From Clostridia bacterium (lineage in GTDB: Bacteria; Bacillota; Clostridia; Christensenellales; Aristaeellaceae), in contig JAFWEJ010000008.1 in assembly GCA_017512985.1 (NCBI GenBank), positions 62,001 through 126,000 on the forward strand: a stretch of 64,000 bases of DNA, in the 5' to 3' direction. The notes under the pieces were generated by a model that was not told the DNA's origin, did no database searches, and was given only the letters and a program-made list of their open reading frames with translations. A program made the position numbers and the translations under genes. Of the stretch, positions 28,941-36,607 are shown piece by piece. Every line of letters begins with the position of its first letter. The stretch's first letter is position 1.

Positions 28941-29219
28941 ATGAAAAGAAAACTGTATGCTGCTTGTCCCCGATGCGGGATGCGGGCGGAGATCACGAAA
29001 ACAGTCTGGGACTGGGATCATGATCAGAACATTGCCCTGATCAAGTGCAGATGTACGGGGAAACCGCTGGGGATTCCGTATTCCGAAAGCCGGGTGATGA
29101 AGGTTGATCTGGTCAACCCGTACATGCATGAGGAGAACAATCATTTTGATCTGCTGCTTCCGCCGGGCTGGACGGAGGATATGTGGAATAAGCTCCACGC
29201 GTTCCTGACAAAGTGGTAA
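28941..29219 (+). CDS. Small zinc-ribbon protein
   Basis: This 92-residue protein begins MKRKLYAACPRCGMRAEITK and has a second pair of Cys in IKCRCTGKP, giving a C-x2-C...C-x-C knuckle. It ends with a tryptophan-rich helix. GGGAGAAAG precedes the start. It is the first of three consecutive small zinc-ribbon genes on the plus strand of the element. Such phage or plasmid proteins commonly bind nucleic acid, but its role is unknown. Confidence 0.55.
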   Translation: MKRKLYAACPRCGMRAEITKTVWDWDHDQNIALIKCRCTGKPLGIPYSESRVMKVDLVNPYMHEENNHFDLLLPPGWTEDMWNKLHAFLTKW

Positions 29220-29246
29220 GTGCGCAGAAGAAGGGAAAGAAGAAAT

Positions 29247-29513
29247 ATGTCAAAAGAGCCGGAAATCTTCTGTCCGCAGTGCGGAGCAAAGGCTTTCGTG
29301 GTCATCTGGTTTTCAGATGAACCGGGCACGGGCCTGGGCAGCGCCAACTGCTCCCGCTGCGGCGGCATAGACTTCAGGGTCAGGTATAACCGGGTCGTGG
29401 AATCGGTTCTTGCGGATCCCGCTGAGTTCGAGGAGTGTGATGAGGATCTGCTGAGCCGGGAGGAATATGACCGGGAACTGATGGAGTATATGCTGGAACA
29501 GAACCTGATCTGA
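29247..29513 (+). CDS. Small zinc-ribbon protein
   Basis: This 88-residue protein has CPQCGAKAFVV and CSRCGGIDF, a standard C-x2-C...C-x2-C ribbon, followed by an acidic C-terminal helix (EECDEDLLSREEYDREL). ATG 29247 is preferred over GTG 29220 because a purine-rich AAGGGAAAGAAG stretch precedes it. It follows the previous gene by 27 bases and is likely co-transcribed. Confidence 0.55.
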   Translation: MSKEPEIFCPQCGAKAFVVIWFSDEPGTGLGSANCSRCGGIDFRVRYNRVVESVLADPAEFEECDEDLLSREEYDRELMEYMLEQNLI

Positions 29514-29653
29514 TGTTGCTGCTTCCTCATCTGAGCTGGTCGCCGGGCTGGTGATGATGAGTTATAAATCTTGTCTGTCGGCGATGCCCCCGCCCGACGA
29601 CAGGAACGAGATCCCGGCGAATATACGGACCGCATGAACAGGAGGAACAGACC

Positions 29654-29878
29654 ATGACCGATGAGAACGACGCTGACTACACGAAGAACGATTCCTCTGT
29701 ACTTGAACCGATGCACTGCAGCCATTGCGGCACGCTGCTGGGGTATTTCGCCCCCGGATCCCTGGCAGAGATGCGGTGCGCTAACTGCAAGAACGACTAC
29801 AATGTTTCCCTCCGGGAAGAAGGGCCCACGCTGAGACTGAAAAGGTCCAGGAAAACGAATACTGCAAAGGGTAAATGA
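29654..29878 (+). CDS. Com-like small zinc-finger protein
   Basis: The 74-residue protein has MHCSHCGTLLGYFAPGSLAE followed by MRCANCKNDYNVS. The spacing of the two Cys pairs and the LL-x-G pattern resemble the Com family of phage Mu-like translational activators. The C-terminus is basic. AGGAGGAACAG precedes the start. The Com link is by pattern only. Confidence 0.5.
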   Translation: MTDENDADYTKNDSSVLEPMHCSHCGTLLGYFAPGSLAEMRCANCKNDYNVSLREEGPTLRLKRSRKTNTAKGK

Positions 29879-30019
29879 TGCCCTGGCCGGAAGGCCGGAG
29901 ATCATATACCGGGAACTGTGTGAAGCAGGCTGGAGCCGCCGGATGATGCGGCAGGAGCCGCCCGCTGTTCCCGAAGTTCTGACCCATATGAGCTGAAGCC
30001 GGCCACGAAGCACGGCAGG

Positions 30020-30078
30020 AGCCGGGCAGAAGCATTTCTGAACGTATAGCTGTTCAGGATGTTTCTGCCCGGCTTTTT
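30020..30078 (+). terminator. Rho-independent terminator with long stem
   Basis: AGCCGGGCAGAA pairs perfectly with TTCTGCCCGGCT, with an inner CTGAAC / GTTCAG hairpin, followed by TTTTTG. Confidence 0.88.
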
Positions 30079-30183
30079 GTTTATAAAAATCAACGACATA
30101 CGCCCGAGAGCTAGCGAGTGGGCGATGAACGCGGCACAGATCCAGGTGAAAAACTGATTTCACTTTGGCCTGTGGGGTTCACC

Positions 30184-30280
30184 GCTGTGATCGCCGTACC
30201 CAAAATCGCCCTGCGGTTTTGACGGCTGTAACATGGGAACTGTTACCCAAGTCAGAGATTTGGACAGTTCCGCATCATTC
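30184..30280 (+). repeat. Dispersed two-hairpin element, copy B
   Basis: It begins GCTGTGATCGCCGT. Hairpin 1 spans 30194-30225 (32 nt; CCGT..AAAA pairs with TTTTGACGG). The 10-base linker is CTGTAACATG. Hairpin 2 spans 30236-30271 (GGAACTGT / ACAGTTCC with inner CCAA / TTGG). Copies A (15317) and C (54295) share the layout. Confidence 0.75.
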
Positions 30281-30345
30281 AGCGTGCTCTCTTCATTGCG
30301 TTCATCGTTCGTGCGCAGCTTTCCCGCGGCGGGAAAGGAAACGCA

Positions 30346-30807
30346 ATGAAAAAGGGTGTTCGCTGCAATGAAACAAGGAATGATTCCCGGGAGGGACGGG
30401 ATAGGATCCGGTATGAATTCCTGTCGGATGATGGGATCACACCGTCTTCCTGCACGGTACAGCTCGGGGACATCGATACCGTGACCGGGGAAGCGGTCAC
30501 AGATGTGACGATCTTCCGGGAGTATTACCGCCTGAAGGATCACCAGGTAAGGAAGAACCTGAAGGCAGAGCGGCCGGAGTATACGGAAGATGAGATTTCC
30601 AGGAGAAAGGAAGCCCGGGAAGCGTTCGCGGAGGAGTTCCGCAGGCGCTGGGGATACGCGCCGTCCCGGGATGATCTGCTGTATCTCATGGAGGAGCAGG
30701 AACGCTGGAACCTGTCCGTCAGCGTTCTGGTGAATGAGGAAGGGAAACTGATAACATTTTATACTCCGGAAGGAAAAGAATATTGCAGAATAACAAATCA
30801 GGAATAA
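30346..30807 (+). CDS. Hypothetical element protein
   Basis: The 153-residue protein is hydrophilic and highly charged. A basic-acidic helix region (DEISRRKEAREAFAEEFRRR) is followed by WGYAPSRDDLLYLMEEQERWN and a short beta tail. AAAGGA lies seven bases before the ATG. Terminators lie both upstream and downstream, so it is an independent unit. No family is recognised; it may be regulatory. Confidence 0.55.
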   Translation: MKKGVRCNETRNDSREGRDRIRYEFLSDDGITPSSCTVQLGDIDTVTGEAVTDVTIFREYYRLKDHQVRKNLKAERPEYTEDEISRRKEAREAFAEEFRRRWGYAPSRDDLLYLMEEQERWNLSVSVLVNEEGKLITFYTPEGKEYCRITNQE

Positions 30808-30835
30808 TGATACAGGTTAAGTAAGGTCGTTCATC

Positions 30836-30862
30836 AGGCTGGCCATTATGGTCGGCCTTTTT
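30836..30862 (+). terminator. Rho-independent terminator
   Basis: AGGCTGGCC pairs with GGTCGGCCT (two G-U pairs) around ATTAT and is followed by TTTT. Confidence 0.75.
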
Positions 30863-30915
30863 GATATAAAACGCGGTGCCGGGGGTTGTGGCATCGCGTG
30901 AAAAGGGGGAGAAGT

Positions 30916-31008
30916 ATGAAGGATAAAGTCTATCTTGATCATTCCCGCCGGTCCGGCGGTAATGTTGCTGCTAGTCGGGAGACGGCGGCCGCTCGCTCCC
31001 TTTTATGA
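30916..31008 (+). CDS. Possible 30-residue peptide
   Basis: ATG 30916 has a very strong ribosome site (AAAGGGGGAGA) at ideal spacing and opens a 30-codon frame beginning MKDKVYLDHSRRSGGNVAAS and ending ARSLL. The peptide is basic, without a membrane helix. It could be a real small protein, a leader peptide or the truncated start of a lost gene. The ~170 bases that follow hold nothing recognisable. Confidence 0.35.
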   Translation: MKDKVYLDHSRRSGGNVAASRETAAARSLL

Positions 31009-31179
31009 GTATAGGATAATCCGGGTCTGTGATTCCTGCGTGAAGCCGGGATGAAAGTGTTGGTTTCATCAATCGTCGCTGCCGCTCTGCCTTCGCTGCG
31101 CTCGTCAATCGCGGGCTCCTGTAGCTGTGGGTGGCGTTTTCCGCTTTGACTGCGCCTGCGGCTTGTCAGTCGCGGACGC

Positions 31180-31395
31180 TCACTCCCAGCAGGTGATCGG
31201 TTCGGCGCTGAGCAGGTCGTTGAGCCTGACGCCGAACAGGCGGGCTATATCCGGGAGCAGCTCTTCTTCCGGAACCTTATAGCCGTTCTCCCAGTTGGAG
31301 ACGGTGCCGTGCATAAGGCTGAGGAATTCATCGCAGCAGGTCCGGGTAATGCCTTTCTTTTCCCTGAGGATCCTGATCTTGGTTCCGAGACTCAT
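31180..31395 (-). CDS. XRE-family repressor-like regulator
   Basis: The 71-residue protein is one Cro/CI-type helix-turn-helix (GTKIRILREKKGITRTCCDEFL...TVSNWENGYKVPEEELLPDIARLFGV). GAAAGGAGA lies well placed before ATG 31395. It is divergent from the phage-like recombination genes and faces an 11-bp inverted repeat at 31448-31479, a likely operator. It probably controls the element's excision/replication genes, as in phages and ICEs; that is inferred from position. Confidence 0.82.
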   Translation of the reverse strand: MSLGTKIRILREKKGITRTCCDEFLSLMHGTVSNWENGYKVPEEELLPDIARLFGVRLNDLLSAEPITCWE

Positions 31396-31447
31396 GGGAT
31401 CGTCTCCTTTCTTCTCTTGGGATGACTGAAGTATAAAGCGGGAACCT

Positions 31448-31479
31448 TAAACGAACCTTTAAGAAAGCAGGTTCGTTTA
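31448..31479. promoter_or_regulatory. Inverted repeat, probable XRE operator
   Basis: TAAACGAACCT and AGGTTCGTTTA form a perfect 11-bp inverted repeat with a 10-base spacer. A further GAACCTTAA half-site lies just upstream (31442-31450). A T-rich run follows on the plus strand, so it could also act as a terminator. Confidence 0.55.
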
Positions 31480-31503
31480 TTTTTTTATTTTTTTTGCGGC
31501 CGG

Positions 31504-31536
31504 GGGTAAATTCCGACTTTTTTTCCGCACTTACCC
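31504..31536 (+). promoter_or_regulatory. Repeated leader hairpin, copy 1
   Basis: GGGTAA pairs with TTACCC in a 33-base unit containing a T7 run and CCGCAC. A second 33-base copy precedes xis (36523-36555), and the two share TTTTTTCCGCACTTACCCA. It lies in the leader of the recombination genes. Confidence 0.55.
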
Positions 31537-31574
31537 ACTGCAAGGAAGCTGTCCTGCGGAAGGGAGGAACGGAT

Positions 31575-31784
31575 ATGAAGCTCAGACACAGGGTCCGGGT
31601 CAATGTGTGCGGGCCGGGCGGCGGCAAGGAAGCTGTGCTGGAGACGGCGCAGGGAAATATTCGCAGCCGGCTGCTGCGCAGGCTTGTGGGGGACCGGTAC
31701 GCAGTATTGGTGCTCACGCCGGTCGGCATGCATGTGGATTCGGTCGAGATTCATGAGTCCCGTGAACCGGGATCAGACGAATAA
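31575..31784 (+). CDS. Small hypothetical protein
   Basis: This 69-residue protein begins MKLRHRVRVNVCGPGGGKEA and continues with a basic beta/helix pattern (IRSRLLRRLVGDRYAVLVL). GGGAGGAACGG precedes ATG 31575; the frame is open upstream through the leader hairpin. It is the first gene of the phage-like block and lies 17 bases before the next. Function unknown. Confidence 0.55.
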   Translation: MKLRHRVRVNVCGPGGGKEAVLETAQGNIRSRLLRRLVGDRYAVLVLTPVGMHVDSVEIHESREPGSDE

Positions 31785-31801
31785 GAAAGGAAAGACTGGT
31801 T

Positions 31802-32248
31802 ATGGATAAAATGGAAGGTTTGCGCGCGGGGGTCGTTGAGATGCGGTCTGTGGCGCAGAGGCTGAACCAGTGGGCGGACGATCTGGAAGCATCGTTTCGG
31901 GGAAAGGATGGAGAGCCGGCAGGCGATGCCGCCGGAATTACCGCCGGTGAAGCTGAGGTGCCCGCTGCGGCAGAAGTACCTGCTGCCGGACCGTGTACCG
32001 CTGAAAAGAAAAAAAGAGCTGCGAAGCCTGCCGGCTTTGAACAGGCAGCAGCTCCGGAAAAGGGAAAGACGCTTACGCTCCCGGAGGTACGGGCGGTACT
32101 TGCGGAAAAGTGCGCGGCGGGCTTCGGCACACAGGTGAAGGGCCTGATCGAATCGTACGGCGCCTCCACCCTGAAGGAAGTACCGGCTGACCGGTATGAG
32201 GAACTGCTGGAAGCAGTGAAGGGCCTGGGTGATGCGGATGCCGGATAA
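31802..32248 (+). CDS. Phage-associated protein upstream of DUF2800
   Basis: The 148-residue protein has an N-terminal helix (MDKMEGLRAGVVEMRSVAQR), a long Ala/Glu/Pro-rich linker and a conserved C-terminal helical domain (LTLPEVRAVLAEKCAAGFG then QVKGLIESYG). In Clostridial prophages a protein of this form often precedes DUF2800; databases sometimes label it 'rRNA biogenesis protein rrp5', a misnomer. It overlaps the next gene by 17 bases. Confidence 0.6.
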   Translation: MDKMEGLRAGVVEMRSVAQRLNQWADDLEASFRGKDGEPAGDAAGITAGEAEVPAAAEVPAAGPCTAEKKKRAAKPAGFEQAAAPEKGKTLTLPEVRAVLAEKCAAGFGTQVKGLIESYGASTLKEVPADRYEELLEAVKGLGDADAG

Positions 32249-33389
32249 ACACGCATTCCTGTCGCCGTCGTCTTCGGAACGCTGGTTCCATTGCACAAGG
32301 TCGGCCTGGCTCTGTGAGCAGTTTCCGGATCTGGGCAGCGTATTCGCCGCGGAAGGTACGGAGGCACACCGGTTGTGTGAGTTCCTGCTGCACCGCCTGC
32401 TGGAGGTGCCGGATGTGGATCCCCGGCCCGGCATGAAGTACTACACGCAGGAGATGGAAGAGGCGGCCCAGGGTTATGTCCAGTTCATTCATGAACGGCT
32501 CGAAAGGTGGAAGGCCGCAGGGCAGTCACCGGAAGTGTTTGTGGAGCAAAGGGTGGACCTGCGGATGTTTATCCCGGAGAGCATGGGCACTTCGGACTGC
32601 GTGATCATCACGGACCATGATATCGAGATCATCGATTTTAAGTACGGAATGCATCGTGTGCCAGCTTCTTCGCTGCAGCTCCGGATCTACGCCTTAGGCG
32701 CGTGTGAACTGTTCGGTAGGCTGTATGAGGATATCGGCCGGGTGCATATGGTGATCTACCAGCCCCGCCTGGGTTCCGTGGATGAAGCGGAAATGGACAT
32801 GGATGAGCTTTACCACTGGGCGGATGAGGAATTGAAGCCCCGGGCGGAACTGGCCTTCGCCGGACAGGGAGATTATTCCGTCGGCGAGTGGTGCCGGAAC
32901 TGCCGGGCCAGAAGAACCTGCCGGGAGCTGGCGGCGCATCAGCTGGAAATCGCCAGGTATGAGTTTACGGAACCGCCGCTGCTCTCGGATGAGGAGATTG
33001 CGGACGTGCTCAGCCGGGTGGATGATCTGGTCTCCTGGGCAACCGGGGTGAAGGAGTATGCCCTGCAGGCGGCACTGGACGGACGCCGCTTTGAGGGCTG
33101 GAAACTGGTTGAAGGAAAGTCTGTCCGGAAGTTTACGGATGATGCCTGTGTGGCGGCCCGCGTGGAAGCCGCCGGTATCGATCCTTACGAGCGGAAAATG
33201 CTGGGACTGACCGCGCTGGAGAAAAAGCTGGGGAAGAAGGATTTTCAGAACCTGCTGGCCGATCTGGTGGTCCGGTCCCAGGGGAAACCGACCCTGGTGC
33301 CTGTTTCGGATAAACGGGTGGAAATGAATCTGGCGAGCGTGGAATTCACCGCCGAGAATGATATGAAAGAGGTAAATGAAAATGAGTAA
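32232..33389 (+). CDS. DUF2800 PD-(D/E)XK nuclease (Cas4/RecB-like)
   Basis: The 385-residue protein begins near MRMPDKHAFLSPSSSERWFHC and contains GTEAHRLCEFLL (the H of motif I), DCVIITDHDIEIIDFKYG (D...E-x-K nuclease core: IIDFKYG) and a C-terminal Cys cluster CRNCRARRTC that, with the N-terminal Cys, could hold a 4Fe-4S centre. DUF2800 proteins are phage recombination exonucleases of the Cas4/RecB fold. The exact start (GTG 32229, ATG 32232 or 32238) is uncertain. It overlaps the preceding gene and the DUF2815 gene. Confidence 0.82.
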   Translation: MRMPDKHAFLSPSSSERWFHCTRSAWLCEQFPDLGSVFAAEGTEAHRLCEFLLHRLLEVPDVDPRPGMKYYTQEMEEAAQGYVQFIHERLERWKAAGQSPEVFVEQRVDLRMFIPESMGTSDCVIITDHDIEIIDFKYGMHRVPASSLQLRIYALGACELFGRLYEDIGRVHMVIYQPRLGSVDEAEMDMDELYHWADEELKPRAELAFAGQGDYSVGEWCRNCRARRTCRELAAHQLEIARYEFTEPPLLSDEEIADVLSRVDDLVSWATGVKEYALQAALDGRRFEGWKLVEGKSVRKFTDDACVAARVEAAGIDPYERKMLGLTALEKKLGKKDFQNLLADLVVRSQGKPTLVPVSDKRVEMNLASVEFTAENDMKEVNENE

Positions 33390-33954
33390 GAATTCTGTTA
33401 ATCCTTGCAAAGTGATCACCGGGAAGGATACCCGGCTGAGCTATGAACATGTCTGGGAGCCTGCCTCCATCAACGGCGGGACGCCGAGGTATTCCGTGTG
33501 CTGTATGATTCCGAAGTCCGATTCCGTGACGGTGGACAAGGTGCGCAAAGCCATCGAGGCCGCGTATCACGAGGGCGAGGGCAAGCTCAAGGGCAGCGGC
33601 AAGACAGTGCCGCCCATGAGCGCCATCAAGAACCCGCTGCGGGACGGCGACCTGGATCGTCCGGATGATCCGGCTTTCGCCGGCATGTGGTTCGTGAACG
33701 CGAACACCGATCGGGCGCCGGGCGTCGTGGACCTGGGCTGCAATCCGATTATCGACCGCAGCGAAGTGTACTCCGGCTGCTACTGCCGGGTATCCCTGAC
33801 CTTCTATGCTTTCAACAGCAACGGGAACCGCGGCATCGCCTGCGGGCTCAACAACCTGCAGAAGGTGAAGGACGGCGAGCATCTGGGCGGCCGTGTCAGC
33901 GCTGAAGTGGAATTCGCCGGCCTGGACGACGACGATGAGGACTTCCTGGCATGA
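33382..33954 (+). CDS. DUF2815, predicted phage single-strand DNA-binding protein
   Basis: This 190-residue protein carries typical DUF2815 segments: LSYEHVWEPASINGGTPRYSV, AIKNPLRDGD and GVVDLGCNPIIDRSEVYSGC, then an Asp/Glu-rich C-terminus (DDDDEDF) like SSB tails. The family sits beside DUF2800 and phage DNA polymerase and is predicted to bind ssDNA. AGAGG spacing favours ATG 33382 over 33376. The DNA polymerase gene expected next is missing; an HNH endonuclease gene takes its place. Confidence 0.8.
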   Translation: MSKNSVNPCKVITGKDTRLSYEHVWEPASINGGTPRYSVCCMIPKSDSVTVDKVRKAIEAAYHEGEGKLKGSGKTVPPMSAIKNPLRDGDLDRPDDPAFAGMWFVNANTDRAPGVVDLGCNPIIDRSEVYSGCYCRVSLTFYAFNSNGNRGIACGLNNLQKVKDGEHLGGRVSAEVEFAGLDDDDEDFLA

Positions 33955-34523
33955 AAAAAATGAATTCGGGGGATGGCGGTTCTTCCGCCATCCCTGTCTC
34001 CACAGAACTCTGGCGGGATATACCCGGGTATGAAGGGTATTATCAGGTTTCTACCCTGGGTCGGGTCCGATCGCTGCCGCGGGTCATTCCCGTGTATGAC
34101 AGTATCCGGCGGGTCTCGTACGCGAGGCCCTGCCCGGGAAAGATCCTGAGCCCGGCGGTATGCGACAGGGCCGGCCATGTGTCCGTGAATCTGGGGAAAC
34201 GGGTACGGGGAATTCCGGTCCACCGGCTGGTGATGCGCACTTTCCACGGCGATCCGCCTCCCGGTATGGAGGCGATGCACCTGAACGGGAACCCTACGGA
34301 TAACCGGCTTGAGAATCTGCAGTACGGCACCCATTCCCGGAACATGATCGATATGTACCGAATCGGGAAGGGCCCGCTGAAACTGACCCCTGAGGAAGTC
34401 CGGCAGATCCGTTTCGGGCTGGCCTGCGGCTGGTCCCTGCGGGAACTGGCATGGGCTTACAGGGTATCTCCGGCCTGCATCTGGGATGTGAAAAAGGGGA
34501 GGCGGTACGCATGGGTCGCATGA
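33951..34523 (+). CDS. NUMOD4-HNH homing-type endonuclease
   Basis: The 190-residue protein has a NUMOD4 motif (ELWRDIPGYEGYYQVSTLGRV), an HNH_3 core (VHRLVMRTFHGDPPPGMEAM, HLNGNPTDNRLENL) and a C-terminal helix-turn-helix (LTPEEVRQIRFGLACGWSLR, ELAWAYRVSPACIWDVKKG). Such freestanding homing endonucleases are common in phage early regions. It overlaps the DUF2815 stop (ATGA). The phage replication block ends just after it, so it may mark a recombination junction. Confidence 0.85.
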   Translation: MKKMNSGDGGSSAIPVSTELWRDIPGYEGYYQVSTLGRVRSLPRVIPVYDSIRRVSYARPCPGKILSPAVCDRAGHVSVNLGKRVRGIPVHRLVMRTFHGDPPPGMEAMHLNGNPTDNRLENLQYGTHSRNMIDMYRIGKGPLKLTPEEVRQIRFGLACGWSLRELAWAYRVSPACIWDVKKGRRYAWVA

Positions 34524-34560
34524 AGATGATCCGACTCGTGTAAAACTTCTGGTCAAGGAT

Positions 34561-35835
34561 ATGAACGGGGGCAACATGGTGGCAGTTGACGTTGTCAACG
34601 GAGATATCCTTCCCAGCTTTAAAAGGGATGAGGCAATTGAATTGCAGATGATTGCCTTTGCGGAGCACGCGGATTTTTATGCTGATGAATCTGCTTATGC
34701 GGATACGATTGAACCCGGTCCAAATGGCAGAAAAACAATGATCGGAGAGAATACGCTGTTTCCGGTTGGGCTGTTTTCTGATGATGAGGATGTCAAAGAT
34801 GTTGTGCAGATTCATGGTACCATCAAAAGCATGGCTCTGGGGAAAAACAACATCGAAGGTGAGGAGGTTTCTGCCAATATTCGCTGCCATGTGGACACGC
34901 AGCTGGGAGAGATTGTAATCATTCTTCCGCTGGATGATATCGATGAAGTCAGAAGCAATGAAAACATGCGCGAAGGCAAGGTCATTAACTGCCTTGCCCG
35001 GTTATCCGGAGATGCGGCGATAAATGCCTATGAGGACGGGCTCGTCAGAGATGCAGACAATAATCTGAAATTAGTTGCGTATACGCTTGAAGACGGGGAT
35101 CCGGAACGCCTGCGTTGTGTACTAGCGAATAATTTCACTTATCATTCTGACAGTTCCGGAAAAGATATCAGTGACGCAGATGAATATATTCAGTTCGCAA
35201 AATATGTAAATTCCAAAGCAAAGCCTACTCATACGGATTATGCGACCATCACTGAAATCACTGAAGGAGAGGAAGAATTAAAATATCCGGTCGGGACTCG
35301 CTGCGCTCTTATTCAATATGAAGGAGAAGAAGGATATGACGCCATCATTTTTGTGGATACAGATGATGAAGGAAATATCAGCCGGATTCTCCTGAGCAGG
35401 GAAGGCCGGTATCGTTTCACGGTTGACAATCCTTATCCGGAGAAGGAAGACTTTGATCTTGCTGAGATGATTGCTAAAGCGACATATAAATCTTCGATTA
35501 TCGGCAGGTCTCATTTCCATGATCTGATTGATAATGAATTGGATGAAGAGGGAATCGATCAGTATATCGCAGAACACCAAGATGATCTGGAAGCAGACGT
35601 CGCTGATCTTTCCATCAAAGAGATTGAAGAAGAAGTTTTTGCAGAAGCGTTTTTGCGCGGTGTCCGGAAGAGCCGGATTAAGGATTATAAGGATGAAAAT
35701 ATAAGGGCTCTTGGACGGCAATTCCATAAAGACGCAACATTGTTCAAATCCGAAGAGGAACAGAAGAACACATTCCATGACGCTTTAGTGCTTGTTGTTG
35801 CAATTGGCCGGCTGTACAAGGGGCGGGCTGACTGA
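34561..35835 (+). CDS. Low-GC protein of unknown function, possibly 5'-truncated
   Basis: The 424-residue acidic protein has no recognised domain. It contains beta-rich middle parts (VQIHGTIKSMALG, GEIVIILPLDDIDEV, YPVGTRCALIQYEGEEG) and a helical, acidic C-terminus ending VLVVAIGRLYKGRAD. Its GC content is visibly lower than that of the phage-like genes before it, so it is probably a separate acquisition. No proper ribosome site precedes ATG 34561, and the frame is open and plausible for 23 codons upstream (ending VKLLVKD), so the true 5' end may be lost. A terminator follows. An abortive-infection or other defence role is possible but not shown. Confidence 0.55.
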   Translation: MNGGNMVAVDVVNGDILPSFKRDEAIELQMIAFAEHADFYADESAYADTIEPGPNGRKTMIGENTLFPVGLFSDDEDVKDVVQIHGTIKSMALGKNNIEGEEVSANIRCHVDTQLGEIVIILPLDDIDEVRSNENMREGKVINCLARLSGDAAINAYEDGLVRDADNNLKLVAYTLEDGDPERLRCVLANNFTYHSDSSGKDISDADEYIQFAKYVNSKAKPTHTDYATITEITEGEEELKYPVGTRCALIQYEGEEGYDAIIFVDTDDEGNISRILLSREGRYRFTVDNPYPEKEDFDLAEMIAKATYKSSIIGRSHFHDLIDNELDEEGIDQYIAEHQDDLEADVADLSIKEIEEEVFAEAFLRGVRKSRIKDYKDENIRALGRQFHKDATLFKSEEEQKNTFHDALVLVVAIGRLYKGRAD

Positions 35836-35854
35836 TCCGATTGATTCTGTTTTG

Positions 35855-35880
35855 TCCTCCGAGTGTTCGGAGGATTTTCT
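35855..35880 (+). terminator. Rho-independent terminator
   Basis: TCCTCCGA / TCGGAGGA with a 4-base loop is followed by TTTTCTCTTTT. Confidence 0.82.
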
Positions 35881-35960
35881 CTTTTGTTCTCATTATGATA
35901 GAATGACTGTGTTTCCAGCTGATTGGTATTTGCTGAAAAGATTATCAAGGGAATGTACTG

Positions 35961-36455
35961 ATGACTGAAATGATCACATACCGCCTGATCGGAACGGGTG
36001 TCTGGGGCTATGAGTTCTTTGACGCGGAGCGAAGCCAGATTGGCTTCGTCAGGAATGGTATGTCCAGATCTGATCCGGTTCGTATTGAGGGGGAAGGCAT
36101 CAGCTGGTTCAGTCTCTTCGGCCTGGACAATACAATTGTTCCCGGGACCAGCCGAAAGGTAAAGGACAGTAAGAGCGGACAGGAAATATACCGGATTGTT
36201 TTCTGGCAGCCGGGATTGTATGAGGTCCGGCCGGCGGCAGGGGATTCCGTTCAGGTGGAGATCCGGGAAGGCGCTTATCTTTTCGGTCCGCCGCAGATGC
36301 CGGCTACGGCGCTGACACAGCGGATCAGCGAAGCTGAATGGATTCCGACAAAAGGGCTGGAGATTGAACCGTATTTCCATACTACGCTCTATGAGGATGT
36401 CAGTCCGGCTTATCTGATGATGGTTCTTTCCTTTCCGGCACTCAGGTTCTATTGA
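35961..36455 (+). CDS. Hypothetical beta-rich protein
   Basis: The 164-residue cytosolic protein begins MTEMITYRLIGTGVWGYEFF and alternates beta strands with the pattern GFVRNGM, VRIEGEGISWFSLFG, IYRIVFWQPGLYEV and VQVEIREGAYLFG. This resembles the tubby/LURP-one-like barrel, but the match is by eye. GAAAAGATTATCAAGGGAATG lies before it; AAGGGA is the likely ribosome site. Cargo of unknown role. Confidence 0.5.
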   Translation: MTEMITYRLIGTGVWGYEFFDAERSQIGFVRNGMSRSDPVRIEGEGISWFSLFGLDNTIVPGTSRKVKDSKSGQEIYRIVFWQPGLYEVRPAAGDSVQVEIREGAYLFGPPQMPATALTQRISEAEWIPTKGLEIEPYFHTTLYEDVSPAYLMMVLSFPALRFY

Positions 36456-36522
36456 TTTGTGGTTTGGTTTTCAGGTGTTGCTTCAGGCAGCATCTTTTTT
36501 TGTGCTTTTTTGTCGGCATAGG

Positions 36523-36555
36523 GGGTAAAAAATGCGATTTTTTCCGCACTTACCC
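36523..36555 (+). promoter_or_regulatory. Repeated leader hairpin, copy 2 (upstream of xis)
   Basis: The 33-base unit has GGGTAA / TTACCC ends, an inner TGCG / CGCA stem and the shared TTTTTTCCGCACTTACCCA. It lies about 50 bases before the xis start. Copy 1 precedes the recombination operon. Confidence 0.55.
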
Positions 36556-36607
36556 ATTGGAGAGAGGGCCCGCTTTCCTAAAGAGATGTGAAGGAGCGAT
36601 CTTTGCA

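Larger units (their letters stand above)
29879..30345. other. Intergenic region with terminator and dispersed element copy B
   Basis: It contains the strong terminator at 30020-30078 and repeat copy B at 30184-30280. The first 115 bases read as a short open frame without a start (ending ...PEVLTHMS) and may be a gene remnant. Confidence 0.5.

Noticed and set aside
29882-29996. Short frame ending PEVLTHMS after the Com-like gene
   Set aside because: It has no start codon and no ribosome site. It could be a gene remnant but cannot be supported as a gene.
36452-36607. Longer N-terminus for Xis
   Set aside because: The upstream part crosses the repeated leader hairpin. The internal ATG 36608 gives the family length and has a good ribosome site.
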